Assembly (NCBI GenBank): GCA_965226245.1
Contig: CBDDCL010000015.1
Coordinates: 6,200,001-6,264,000, forward strand
Reading direction: 5' to 3'
DNA from: CBDCYS01 sp965226245
GTDB lineage: Bacteria > Acidobacteriota > Terriglobia > Bryobacterales > UBA6623
DNA length: 64,000 nt
Each line of letters starts with the position of its first letter. Within the stretch, counting starts at the first letter, position 1. Made by a program: the position numbers and the translations under genes. The notes below the pieces were generated by a model. The model was not told the DNA's origin. It did not search any database and saw only the letters and a program-made list of their open reading frames with translations. Shown piece by piece: positions 42,908-51,151 of this stretch.

Positions 42908-43066
42908 CTAAAAGACGGTGTAGATAAAGGGAGCGAGCGCTGATCCCTGGGCGAACACCAGCAGAGCGCCCAGCAAGAGCAAGGTGATGACGATGGGCAA
43001 CAGCCAGAGCTTCTTGTTTTCCCTGAGAAACATTACGAACTCGCCGAGAAGCGAAACCTTGCTCAT
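42908..43066 (-). CDS. DUF5989 family small membrane protein
   Basis: A 52-residue protein: MSKVSLLGEFVMFLRENKKL then a membrane helix (WLLPIVITLLLLGALLVFAQ) and SALAPFIYTVF. This is the DUF5989 pattern, often next to SGNH/alginate O-acetyltransferase-like or carbamoyltransferase genes. Here it stands alone; the nearest SGNH gene is 5 kb away. ATG 43066 has GGAGGA upstream, so the 11 extra upstream residues are not used. Confidence 0.8.
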   Translation of the reverse strand: MSKVSLLGEFVMFLRENKKLWLLPIVITLLLLGALLVFAQGSALAPFIYTVF

Positions 43067-43382
43067 GAAATCCTCCGGAACGCCGGCGTGCCCCGGCATC
43101 CAGGGCTAAGCTCAACGGCTTGCTTGCGCGCGGCGGGCTGTCCAGCCTGCCGATTCGCGGTGCCGCGGCCGAGCAACACCCTTCCGTTACATAGTAGCGC
43201 CCTTTTGCCTGATTCGCGTGGTGGCAGCTAGCCGCGGGTTGAAGCAGATCAGCCGGCGCCCCCGAAACCCGCGGCGTGAGCGGCGTGACAATCGGCACCC
43301 AGGGCCGTTACAATCATGGGACGTTCGGCCTGAGCACGACCCCTAGAGCTAGCTCGGGGCTAGCTCCGCCGGGACGGCTGCT
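43067..43382. other. Intergenic stretch, no gene seen
   Basis: Only an imperfect inverted repeat around AGAGCTAGCTCGGGGCTAGCTC (43345-43367) is noticeable. No RNA gene or promoter could be recognised. Confidence 0.5.
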
Positions 43383-44666
43383 TCAAGCTTGCTTCTCTAT
43401 CCGTTGGAGAAGGTGGCGGATGCCTTTTTGAAAGGTTTCGGGCCGCACGATCAAGCTGATGACCAAGTACGCACCCTCCGTGAAATCGAACAGGCGTCCG
43501 GGGTGAACGTAGACCCCGTCCTGCTCGAGCAGCTCAACCGCCCATTCCTCGTCACTACGGATAGCGGGAATCCGCAACACCGCATACCAGCCGGCTTGCG
43601 CCCGCAACCGGCTGCACGGGGAGACCTCCTCGGCGAGGCAGGAATCAAGGAATCTCAGATTTTGGCGGATGCGCTCCAAGATCCGCCCCTGAACCGGCTT
43701 GGCCAGTTTCAACAACCGGGAAGCTGCCTGCTGGACCGGCGTAGCGACGGAAAGGCAGGTGTCCGCGATGACTTCGGCTCGCTCCAGCGCCGCCGAAACC
43801 ATCTCCGCTGGACCGTTGGCAACGATCCAGCCAAGCTTCATTTGGGGCAACGCGGCCGTCTTCGACAAGCCATTCAAGGTGAAGGTCAGACAGTCATCGA
43901 CCGCGGCAAGGCTGGGCGCTCGCTCGTGAGGCTCTTCACCCGGTGCAATCGAAACAGCGGGGTCCGCGCCCGCGGCTCCCAGATTGCCCGAACCTGATGG
44001 ATCCTCGGCTGTGCCGTGTACTTCCCCTGGCTGTTCACGCTTCCAAACGTAATCAGCGAACACCTCATCCGAAATGATCGCCAGCTTGTGGGCGCGTGCA
44101 AGCTCGATCAGCCCGGCAAGCTCCCTGGCAGCCAGCAGAGACCCCGTCGGATTATTCGGAGAGACGACCACAATGGCCCGGCTGCGTGCAGTGATCTTGG
44201 CAGCCAGCGCGTCCACATCGAGCTGCCAGCCATGGTCATAGAGCAGAGGGTAGAGGACCAAGTGCACGTCGTTGAGGTCGGCCAGCAGGTCGAGCAAGGG
44301 ATAACTCGGAGCGGGCGAGAGGATCTCGTCCCCTGGGTCCGCCAGCAAGCGAAACAGGTGGGAGTAGCCTTCGCTGCTGCCCGTAGTCAGCCAAATGCGA
44401 TGGGAGGGGACCGCGACACCTCGTTCGACGTAATACTCGGCGACAGCCTGGCGCGCCGCCGGAAGGCCGAGAGCGTGGGGCGCGTAAGTTGCCGCCGCGG
44501 GGTCAGCGAAGGCCTGCTGAATCGCCCGGTAATCGTATTCGAAGCCCGCTTTGGTGGGGTTGGACTCGGTGAGGTCCAAGAGCGGTCTGCCCCGCCGCTT
44601 GCACGTCTCCAGCGCCGCGGCAAGGCGGTTCGGCATCGTGTTCCAGCGGGTTCGTTTTGCAAACAA
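43383..44666 (-). CDS. PLP-dependent aminotransferase (class I/II)
   Basis: A 427-residue fold-type I aminotransferase. Motifs: LLDLTESNPTKAGFEYD, the substrate segment LTTGSSEGYSHLFRLLADPG, VVVSPNNPTGSLLAARELAG, and the PLP lysine in LNGLSKTAALPQMKLGW. The C-terminal DGVYVHPGRLFDF loop is family-typical. Odd: about 45 residues rich in Gly, Glu and Pro (REQPGEVHGTAEDPSGSGNL onward) are inserted between the PLP-phosphate-binding Asp region (ISDEVFADYVW) and the lysine. Substrate unknown; alanine or aromatic transaminase is possible. Confidence 0.9.
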   Translation of the reverse strand: MFAKRTRWNTMPNRLAAALETCKRRGRPLLDLTESNPTKAGFEYDYRAIQQAFADPAAATYAPHALGLPAARQAVAEYYVERGVAVPSHRIWLTTGSSEGYSHLFRLLADPGDEILSPAPSYPLLDLLADLNDVHLVLYPLLYDHGWQLDVDALAAKITARSRAIVVVSPNNPTGSLLAARELAGLIELARAHKLAIISDEVFADYVWKREQPGEVHGTAEDPSGSGNLGAAGADPAVSIAPGEEPHERAPSLAAVDDCLTFTLNGLSKTAALPQMKLGWIVANGPAEMVSAALERAEVIADTCLSVATPVQQAASRLLKLAKPVQGRILERIRQNLRFLDSCLAEEVSPCSRLRAQAGWYAVLRIPAIRSDEEWAVELLEQDGVYVHPGRLFDFTEGAYLVISLIVRPETFQKGIRHLLQRIEKQA

Positions 44667-44824
44667 AGCAGTCTTCGGCAGTCGCCGTGCTGGCGTCGGA
44701 CTCTAGGATCTAGGCTTCGGCCACAATTCAACTGGCAGACAGAAACAATTGGCATGTCGCACTTGTGACTGCTCAGCCAGTGTGTTATAGTCGGGCGCAA
44801 ATTCGCGTATCAAGGAGATAGCGT

Positions 44825-45307
44825 ATGCCATTCTGTAGCAAATGTGGAGCGGACATAACGGGCGTTGCGTCGTGCCCTCAATGTGGGACCGCAGCCGGGG
44901 AGCAACCGGCGGGGCAACCAGCGGAAGATCCGGCGGGAGCGGGGACAGCCCCACAGGCAGCTCCAGCCGCGCAAAGCCTTTCCAACAACGTTGCCGGGGC
45001 TCTAGCCTACGTCACGCCGATTCCAGCCATTATCTTTCTGTTGATTGATCCCTTCAAGACCATTCGATTCGTGAGATTCCACTCGCTGCAATCCATTATC
45101 TTCTGCGTTACGGCCTTCGTCCTTCAATTCGCCCTTGGGATCGTAAGCGTCGCACTCAGCTTCATGGGCATTGGATTCATTGGGCTGCTGAGTACGCTGA
45201 TCAGTCTCGGAATCTTTGTGCTCTGGATCGTTCTGGTGATAAAAGCCTACCAGGGTCAGGAGTTCCAACTGCCCGTCATCAGCGGTTTAGCGGCGAAATG
45301 GCTTTAG
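44825..45307 (+). CDS. Zinc-ribbon DUF4870-type membrane protein
   Basis: A 160-residue protein. The N-terminus MPFCSKCGADITGVASCPQC is a zinc ribbon (CxxC...CxxC), followed by an Ala/Pro/Gly linker. The C-terminal half has three membrane helices (LAYVTPIPAIIFLLID, SIIFCVTAFVLQFALGIVSV, LISLGIFVLWIVLVI), with the FVRFHSLQSI motif of DUF4870. AAGGAGATA precedes the ATG. Function unknown. Confidence 0.85.
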   Translation: MPFCSKCGADITGVASCPQCGTAAGEQPAGQPAEDPAGAGTAPQAAPAAQSLSNNVAGALAYVTPIPAIIFLLIDPFKTIRFVRFHSLQSIIFCVTAFVLQFALGIVSVALSFMGIGFIGLLSTLISLGIFVLWIVLVIKAYQGQEFQLPVISGLAAKWL

Positions 45308-45335
45308 GGGCAGGGGGAAGGAACGCCCCAAAAAC

Positions 45336-46262
45336 ATGAAAACCCCTTGGGGCCCAATCAGAGTAAGCGACGCGCATGCTCACTTCTTCTCGAGGAGTTT
45401 CTTTGAGACGCTGGCTCAGCAAAAGCGCGCGGCCGGAACGGAAGCAGATGCCGACGGGCTCGTGCGGCAGCTCGGGTGGGATCCGCCGCCCGCCGACAAC
45501 GCGGAATTGGCTGCTCGCTGGGTCAGCGAACTGGACAAGCACGGGATGGACCAGATCGCGCTGATGGCCAGCGTGCCGGGCGATGAGTCCGCCGCCGCCG
45601 ATGCGGTCAGGGCTTATCCGGATCGCATCCACGGCTATTTCATGTTGAACCCGCTGGGGTCCGGCGCGGCCGGGCGGACACGGCGGGCAGTCGACGAACT
45701 GGGGCTCAAGGGGATTTGCTTGTTTCCCGCAATGCAGCGATTCTCGGTCCAAGACGAACGACTCAAGCCGATCTATGAGCTGGCATCGGAACGCTCCGGC
45801 GTTGTTGTTTTCGTCCACATGGGCGTGTTGAGCGTCGGGGTTCGCAAGAAGCTGGGCCTGCCGTCAAAATTCGACATCAGCCTTTCTAACCCGATTGATC
45901 TGCACCCGGTGGCTTTGGACTACCCGCAAGTCAACTTTGTGATCCCGCACTTCGGCGCCGGATTTTTCCGGGAAGTCCTCATGCTTGCCGATCTAGCGCC
46001 GAATGTCTACCTGGACACCTCCAGCACGAACTCTTGGGTGAAATATCAAGCGCCGCAGATCGATCTGAAGACGGTCTTCGCAAAAACGCTTGAAATCATC
46101 GGCCCGAAGAGGCTTCTGTTCGGCTCCGATTCGTCGTTCTTCCCGCGCGGCTGGGTCTCGGCCGTCGCCGAGTCGCAGCTTGATATTCTTCGCCAACTCG
46201 GTCTTGATTCTGAAGATGCGAGCGCGATCTTCGGCGGGAATCTGCGGCGGCTTCTGGGCTAA
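45336..46262 (+). CDS. Amidohydrolase family protein
   Basis: A 308-residue TIM-barrel metal-dependent hydrolase (Amidohydro_2, ACMSD-like). Motifs: IRVSDAHAHFFSRSFFETL (metal-binding HxH), GVVVFVHMGVL (metal His), NFVIPHFGAGFFREVLMLAD (His) and LLFGSDSSFFPRG (catalytic Asp). The length is normal. It follows the zinc-ribbon gene by 28 bp on the same strand and may share its transcript. Substrate unknown. Confidence 0.88.
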   Translation: MKTPWGPIRVSDAHAHFFSRSFFETLAQQKRAAGTEADADGLVRQLGWDPPPADNAELAARWVSELDKHGMDQIALMASVPGDESAAADAVRAYPDRIHGYFMLNPLGSGAAGRTRRAVDELGLKGICLFPAMQRFSVQDERLKPIYELASERSGVVVFVHMGVLSVGVRKKLGLPSKFDISLSNPIDLHPVALDYPQVNFVIPHFGAGFFREVLMLADLAPNVYLDTSSTNSWVKYQAPQIDLKTVFAKTLEIIGPKRLLFGSDSSFFPRGWVSAVAESQLDILRQLGLDSEDASAIFGGNLRRLLG

Positions 46263-46264
46263 CG

Positions 46265-46470
46265 GCAATACTGTCGACTTTATTGGTTTCGCTCGCCCAA
46301 GTCGTTGTATTTCTTTCCGAGCAAGCCGGCTGGATCCGGCGTCAGAATCATGCCGTTTATTTTCCTACGCCCCATCCGGGGCTTCCCTCGCAGGGCCGCG
46401 GACCCAGGGTTCCGCTTCGCTCCACCCATGGGCTACGATCCTACACCGCTTCGCGGCTCAAGAGCTCTAT
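46265..46470. repeat. Dispersed repeat B, copy 2, left flank of pilT
   Basis: About 200 bp with AATACTGTCGACTTTATTGG, TATTTCTTTCCGAGCAAG and CCACCCATGGGCTACGATCC in order. Copy 3 at 47862-48065 carries the same order with roughly 15-20 percent differences, in the same orientation, on the other side of pilT. Confidence 0.85.
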
Positions 46471-46576
46471 CCGCGACTAAATGGACTTGTCCCCGTCAGT
46501 ACATTGACGGCACGGATTAGGCCGAAGGCCCTAACCGTTGCCCGCCGAGCGAAGGTACAATCTTATTCATACGGTT

Positions 46577-47767
46577 ATGGCAACCTTCGACTCCGATCTA
46601 GAGAGCATCGTTCAGGAGCTGAACGAGAAGGTCAAGACAGCAGATTCCGCCGCTGGGGAACTTCCCGGCCCGCAGCCGGTGGAGCACGCCCACGCCACGG
46701 CCGGACCCTCCGACTCGCTCGACGACCTGCTGCGCATCGCCTCTCGCCGCGCCGCTTCCGATCTGATTCTGGTGGCCGGATCCGGTCTCATTCTTCGCAT
46801 CAACGGGAGCGTAGTGCAGAGCAGCGGCGCGGCATTTTCCGAGGCCCACATCAAGTCGCTTGTGCTGCCGCTGTTGACCGGGCGGCGACGTCAGCAGCTT
46901 GAGCAGACCCGCAACGTAGATTTCAGCTTCGTGCGGGAAGGGATCGGGCGCTTCCGAACCAACGTCCATTTTCAGCGCGGGACCATGGCGGCGGCAATAC
47001 GTTTGCTGCCGGATCAGATCCCCACGCTCAGCGAGTTGCATTTGCCGCCGGCGCTGGCTGAGTTGACCGACCGGAAACAAGGCTTGGTCTTGGTCACCGG
47101 ACCCACGGGCTCAGGCAAGTCGACCACGCTGGCGGCCTTGATCGGGCTGATCAACCGCAATCATCCGCACCATGTCATCACGATCGAAGACCCGATCGAG
47201 TATTACCACACCAACGAGAACTCCGTCTTCGAGCAGATGGAAGTCGGACACGACGCGGAAAGCTTTGCCTCGGCGCTGCGCAGCATCCTGCGGCAAAGCC
47301 CGGATGTCATTCTTGTGGGCGAGATGCGGGATCCGGAAACCATGGCGGCAGCGGTCACGGCCGCGGAAACTGGTCACCTGGTTTTCTCGACTCTCCACAC
47401 GAATGACACGATTCAAGCCGTGGGGAGGATTGTGGACTCCTTCCCCGGCCCGAAACAGAATCAGATCCGGCAACAGCTCTCGCTCGGATTGCTGGCGATC
47501 ATCGCCCAGCAATTGCTTCCGGCGGCTGACGGACGCGGCCGCTACCCCGCTACCGAGATTCTTTTGGCGAATACAGCCGTGAGTCACATCATTCGAAAGG
47601 CCGAAGACCATATGCTGCGCTCGCAGCTCAGCCTGGGACGCTCTGAAGGAATGATGATGATGGAGGAGTCTCTCGCCAAACTAGTCCGCAGCGGCAGTAT
47701 CACCTACGAGACAGCCTCCAGGTATTGCTTCCGGCCGGAAGAATTCCAGCGCTACATGCAGCAGTAA
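46577..47767 (+). CDS. pilT: Type IV pilus twitching motility ATPase PilT
   Basis: A 396-residue secretion-type ATPase that powers pilus retraction. Motifs: SLDDLLRIASRRAASDLILV, GLVLVTGPTGSGKSTTLAAL (Walker A), VITIEDPIEYYH (Asp box), SPDVILVGEMRDPETM (Walker B) and AAETGHLVFSTLHTND (His box). ATG 46577 gives family start; an N-terminal acidic extension of about 55 residues precedes the core. It is isolated from other pil genes and lies between two direct copies of repeat B. Confidence 0.93.
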   Translation: MATFDSDLESIVQELNEKVKTADSAAGELPGPQPVEHAHATAGPSDSLDDLLRIASRRAASDLILVAGSGLILRINGSVVQSSGAAFSEAHIKSLVLPLLTGRRRQQLEQTRNVDFSFVREGIGRFRTNVHFQRGTMAAAIRLLPDQIPTLSELHLPPALAELTDRKQGLVLVTGPTGSGKSTTLAALIGLINRNHPHHVITIEDPIEYYHTNENSVFEQMEVGHDAESFASALRSILRQSPDVILVGEMRDPETMAAAVTAAETGHLVFSTLHTNDTIQAVGRIVDSFPGPKQNQIRQQLSLGLLAIIAQQLLPAADGRGRYPATEILLANTAVSHIIRKAEDHMLRSQLSLGRSEGMMMMEESLAKLVRSGSITYETASRYCFRPEEFQRYMQQ

Positions 47768-47861
47768 CCAGGGCCCAAAGCAGCGGCAGGAAGGCGTGAA
47801 AAAATTCGGGGACACTTCACTTCGCGCGCGCTCGTAAGTTTCGTGAAATGGGGGTTAGGGT

Positions 47862-48065
47862 CAATACTGTCGACTTCAATGGTTTCGTTCGCGCAAGTTC
47901 GTTGTATTTCTTTCCGAGCAAGAGGGCTGGATCCACCGCCTGAATCATGCTGTTTTTTTCCTGCACCCCTTCGGGGTTGCCCTTTCTAGGTTACCCCACC
48001 CAGGGTTCCGCTTCGCTCCACCCATGGGCTACTATCCTGCGCCGCTTCGCGGCTCAAGACTCCCA
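47862..48065. repeat. Dispersed repeat B, copy 3, right flank of pilT
   Basis: Same order of blocks as copy 2: AATACTGTCGACTTCAATGG, TATTTCTTTCCGAGCAAG, CACCCATGGGCTACTATCC and CGCTTCGCGGCTCAAG. Non-coding. Confidence 0.85.
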
Positions 48066-48099
48066 ACGAGCAGCTCATGGCCCTAAGTGAAGAGTATGG

Positions 48100-48143
48100 G
48101 GGCTAGGGTTGGGCTAGGGTTGGGCTAGGGTTGGGCTAGGGTC
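48100..48143. repeat. Tandem repeat, 11 bp unit GGGCTAGGGTT, four copies
   Basis: Units at 48100-48110, 48111-48121, 48122-48132 and a partial last at 48133-48143. They sit 22 bp from the end of the SGNH hydrolase gene. The rest of 47768-48164 is repeat B and unremarkable spacer. Confidence 0.9.
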
Positions 48144-48164
48144 CGATTCATTTTGGCGGGAGGG

Positions 48165-49223
48165 CTACCCCGCGGGGACCAACTGGTTCTCGGCAAGGTG
48201 TTCTCGCAAGACGTCCGCCACGATTCGATGGCCCTTCGATGTCAAGTGAACCATATCGTAGAAAAGAGACTCCCCATCGTTTTTCTCCATGATGGGGAAG
48301 AGATCGATGAGCGTCACCCCGTGCTTTCCACAGATCTCGGCCATCTTCGTCTGCGGCTTGAGAACGTAGGAGCGTTCCTCGTCGAGCAGTTTCTTTTTGA
48401 ACTGCGGCCCGAAAGGCACCATCAAGACTCGCAGCTGACCTCCGATTCCCTCAACCAGTTCTTTGATCAAGACGAGCTGCTCTTCAAAAAGGCCCCAGGT
48501 TTCGTCCTGCCACGCGAGCGGAAAGCCAGGATACTTATCCCAGGGGTACTTGTGGTCCTTGACGCTCCACTGAAGCGCCAGGAACCGCAGGCGTATGGCC
48601 AAGTAACTCCAGTCGGGGAGCCACGCCAGCGGGTCCCCCTTCTCCGGCAGGTAGGCACGGCGGGCCTCTTCGGTCAACAATAACCCCACGTTGCTGTCAA
48701 AGCGGTGCAAGAACTTCTCGTTGTCATTTACCGTGTATTGAAGGATGACCAGGTCCGGTTTGTAGGGCAACAGATAATGCTCCAGCATGAGGCGCTCCTG
48801 GTAAGTCGTATACCCGGAGACCGCGGCGTTGATTACCTCGGCGCGTCCTTCGAGATCTTGGCCAAGAAACGGGACGTAGCCTTTCCGCGGGTTCCATTCC
48901 CAGTCGCACATCACCGAGACCGAGTCGCCGATGACAATAATCCTGGGTTTGCCGGGCTGTTTTTCGAGCGGAATCTCCTTCTCGCGGATACCCAGTGAGT
49001 TCACCTCGGGAAGCGCTGGGTTGTATTTGAATCCTAGGATGGGGTCGGCTACGATCTCGCTGGTTGCGGTTCCGCGGGTAGTGGGAACTTCCTGCTCGAA
49101 CAGTGCATCCCAGGCGCCTTCCACCCCGGCTTCGTCGCGCACGCGCAGGATGACTTCGGCAGCCAGCAGGCCGCTGATCAGGCTCATCGAGATGCCGATG
49201 GCGTGGAACAGGAACTTTTTCAT
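48165..49223 (-). CDS. SGNH/GDSL hydrolase family protein, membrane-anchored
   Basis: A 352-residue protein. An N-terminal membrane segment (FLFHAIGISMSLISGLLAAE) is followed by the SGNH domain: RIIVIGDSVSVMCDWEWNPR (block I with Ser), NAAVSGYTTYQERLM (block II Gly), LQYTVNDNEKFLHR (block III Asn), and YDMVHLTSKGHRIVAD (Asp and His). It is probably a periplasmic esterase acting on acetylated polysaccharide or lipid. ATG 49223 is chosen because it gives a proper signal anchor; the frame is open 55 codons further. Confidence 0.85.
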   Translation of the reverse strand: MKKFLFHAIGISMSLISGLLAAEVILRVRDEAGVEGAWDALFEQEVPTTRGTATSEIVADPILGFKYNPALPEVNSLGIREKEIPLEKQPGKPRIIVIGDSVSVMCDWEWNPRKGYVPFLGQDLEGRAEVINAAVSGYTTYQERLMLEHYLLPYKPDLVILQYTVNDNEKFLHRFDSNVGLLLTEEARRAYLPEKGDPLAWLPDWSYLAIRLRFLALQWSVKDHKYPWDKYPGFPLAWQDETWGLFEEQLVLIKELVEGIGGQLRVLMVPFGPQFKKKLLDEERSYVLKPQTKMAEICGKHGVTLIDLFPIMEKNDGESLFYDMVHLTSKGHRIVADVLREHLAENQLVPAG

Positions 49224-49586
49224 TGTGGTGGGCAGCAAGCTGGACGACGCCAGCGGAACTTGCGGTCCTTCGTTGTCAATTCTACTTTCGTTGTCAATTC
49301 TAATTGATCCCTTGCCGACGAAAGACGTAATCGGGGTCTTCCGGCTCCACAATCGGTTAAAGGAGTCACACGTTATAGGGCAATTCACTGATCATCTTCA
49401 CGAGAGGTGCGGACCCGCGATAGATCCTGATCGGTGGCTCTGCTCTGTGCCAATCTACTTGGCGACAAGCGGTGGCGCTGCAGCTTTCCAAGTGCGTTTC
49501 GCTGTGAAGTTCTCCCAGACATGCGAACTTCCGCGACATCCCCCCATTAAATGCAGCTCATAGGCCCGCTGCCGGGCCGCCGCCCC
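49224..49586. other. Intergenic stretch
   Basis: A short direct repeat (TTCGTTGTCAATTCTA at 49269-49284 and 49286-49301, the second also before AATTGATCCC) is seen. No gene, and no clear promoter. Confidence 0.4.
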
Positions 49587-51101
49587 TCAGGCATGGTCCG
49601 CTCCCATATGCATGTGGTGGCCGCCGGGTCCGCTCCCTGGCACGCTGACGCCGGGCTCGATCGGTTCGTCGCTGTTCATGACCTGCTCGTAGAGATCCTC
49701 GGGAAGGACGCGCAGGACCGTCGTCAAGCCTTTGAGCGCCATGTTCCAGCTTGCGCGCATGCCGCGGACCTCGCGGCGCTCCATGATCTTTTTCATCTCC
49801 TCCCCGCCCATCATTCTCATGCCCTTCATGCCTTGAGGATATCCCGGAACAGCGAAGCCGGCATCCGTCTTAGCGAGTTGTACTTCGGGCGTGCCATCCA
49901 ACGAAGTTATGTAGTCGTCAACCGAAGCCCCGGAGCGGATGCGCGGGCCCACTTGGGAAACCATGTGATTCATCATGTGGTGAAACATATGGCAGTGGAA
50001 CATCCAGTCGCCGACATTGAAGGCGATGAACTCGATGTCCTTCGCGATCGCCACGCCGACGAGGGTATTGTTTCCCGGGATCCAGGCACTTTCGGGAATC
50101 CGGCCTCCCTCGCTGCCCGTCACCCAGAAAGTGTGTCCGTGGAGATGAATAGGATGATGCTGCATGGGGCTGAAGTCCAGCAGACGGACCCGCACGCGCT
50201 CGCCGTGCTTGCACACCAAGGGCAGAGTATAGGGCCCCGAGTGGCCGTTGATTGTGTGCCAGTTCCAGTCCATCTTTTGGGTATCCGGGATCGTGGAGTT
50301 CGGCGGAATGAAGAAGTTTTGAAAGAGCAATGCGAAATCACGGTCTACGGGCGGGTCGTATGCAACTCTCGGATGAATAATGAAGAAGCCCACCATCCCC
50401 ATCGCTTCCTGCATCGCGATATGCGAGTGGTAGAACATCGTGCCCGTCTGGTGCAGGTCGAACTCGTAGACAAAGGTGTCCCCGGGCGCAATCGGGTCCT
50501 GTGTCACGAACGGGACGCCGTCCTCTTTGACCGGCAATTCCAGGCCGTGCCAATGAATCGTGGTGGCTTCAGGCAGCTTATTGTGGACCACAAGGCGCAC
50601 GCGATCGCCCTGATAAGCTTCAATCGTCGGCCCGGGCATGCTGCCGTTATAGCCCCACACGTCCATCCAGTAGCCTGGCAGAAACTCCCTCTTGAGCGGT
50701 TCGCAGGTGATCTCAAACTCTTTGGCGCCGTTGACCATTTTCCAGGGCAACGTCTCCAGATACGGCGCGCTGACGGGGACGGGAGCCAAGCCCGGCTTGC
50801 GGAGCCCGGGCACGAGCTTGCCTAGGTAGTTCGGGCTCCCCGGAGGGCCTCCAAAGCTAGGCTTGTAGCGCGAGTACTCAGTGAATTCGCCGCCGCCGGC
50901 CGATTCCGCGTTCGCTCCTTCCTGGGCCGGCTCCGCGTGCTCGTGATGGTGCTCTTGCGCGGCGGGTTGTTGAGCCTGCTCTTGATGATGCTCGTGAGCG
51001 GGGTCTTGTTGCGCTTGCGCCCCTTCGGCGGCGGCCAACATTCCTAGCGCCGCGCTTGTTCCCCGCACGATGTATTCTCTGCGATTGGGCTTATCTTTCA
51101 T
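49587..51101 (-). CDS. Multicopper oxidase with His-rich N-terminal region
   Basis: A 504-residue secreted oxidase. A twin-arginine-like signal (NRREYIVRGTSAALGMLAAA) is followed by a His/Gln/Glu-rich stretch (HEHHQEQAQQPAAQEHHHEH, residues about 36-60) that may bind copper. All four copper motifs are present: TTIHWHGLELPV, GTMFYHSHIAMQEA, HHPIHLHGHTFWV and MFHCHMFHHMMNHM (approximately). It likely oxidises Cu(I) in the periplasm. It is downstream of the TolC-type gene (50 bp), same strand, so a copper-resistance pair is likely. Confidence 0.9.
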   Translation of the reverse strand: MKDKPNRREYIVRGTSAALGMLAAAEGAQAQQDPAHEHHQEQAQQPAAQEHHHEHAEPAQEGANAESAGGGEFTEYSRYKPSFGGPPGSPNYLGKLVPGLRKPGLAPVPVSAPYLETLPWKMVNGAKEFEITCEPLKREFLPGYWMDVWGYNGSMPGPTIEAYQGDRVRLVVHNKLPEATTIHWHGLELPVKEDGVPFVTQDPIAPGDTFVYEFDLHQTGTMFYHSHIAMQEAMGMVGFFIIHPRVAYDPPVDRDFALLFQNFFIPPNSTIPDTQKMDWNWHTINGHSGPYTLPLVCKHGERVRVRLLDFSPMQHHPIHLHGHTFWVTGSEGGRIPESAWIPGNNTLVGVAIAKDIEFIAFNVGDWMFHCHMFHHMMNHMVSQVGPRIRSGASVDDYITSLDGTPEVQLAKTDAGFAVPGYPQGMKGMRMMGGEEMKKIMERREVRGMRASWNMALKGLTTVLRVLPEDLYEQVMNSDEPIEPGVSVPGSGPGGHHMHMGADHA

Positions 51102-51151
51102 TGTGGCTTCCTCTCTGATTTCAAGTGTTGTCGTCTTTCACGGACCGGCTG

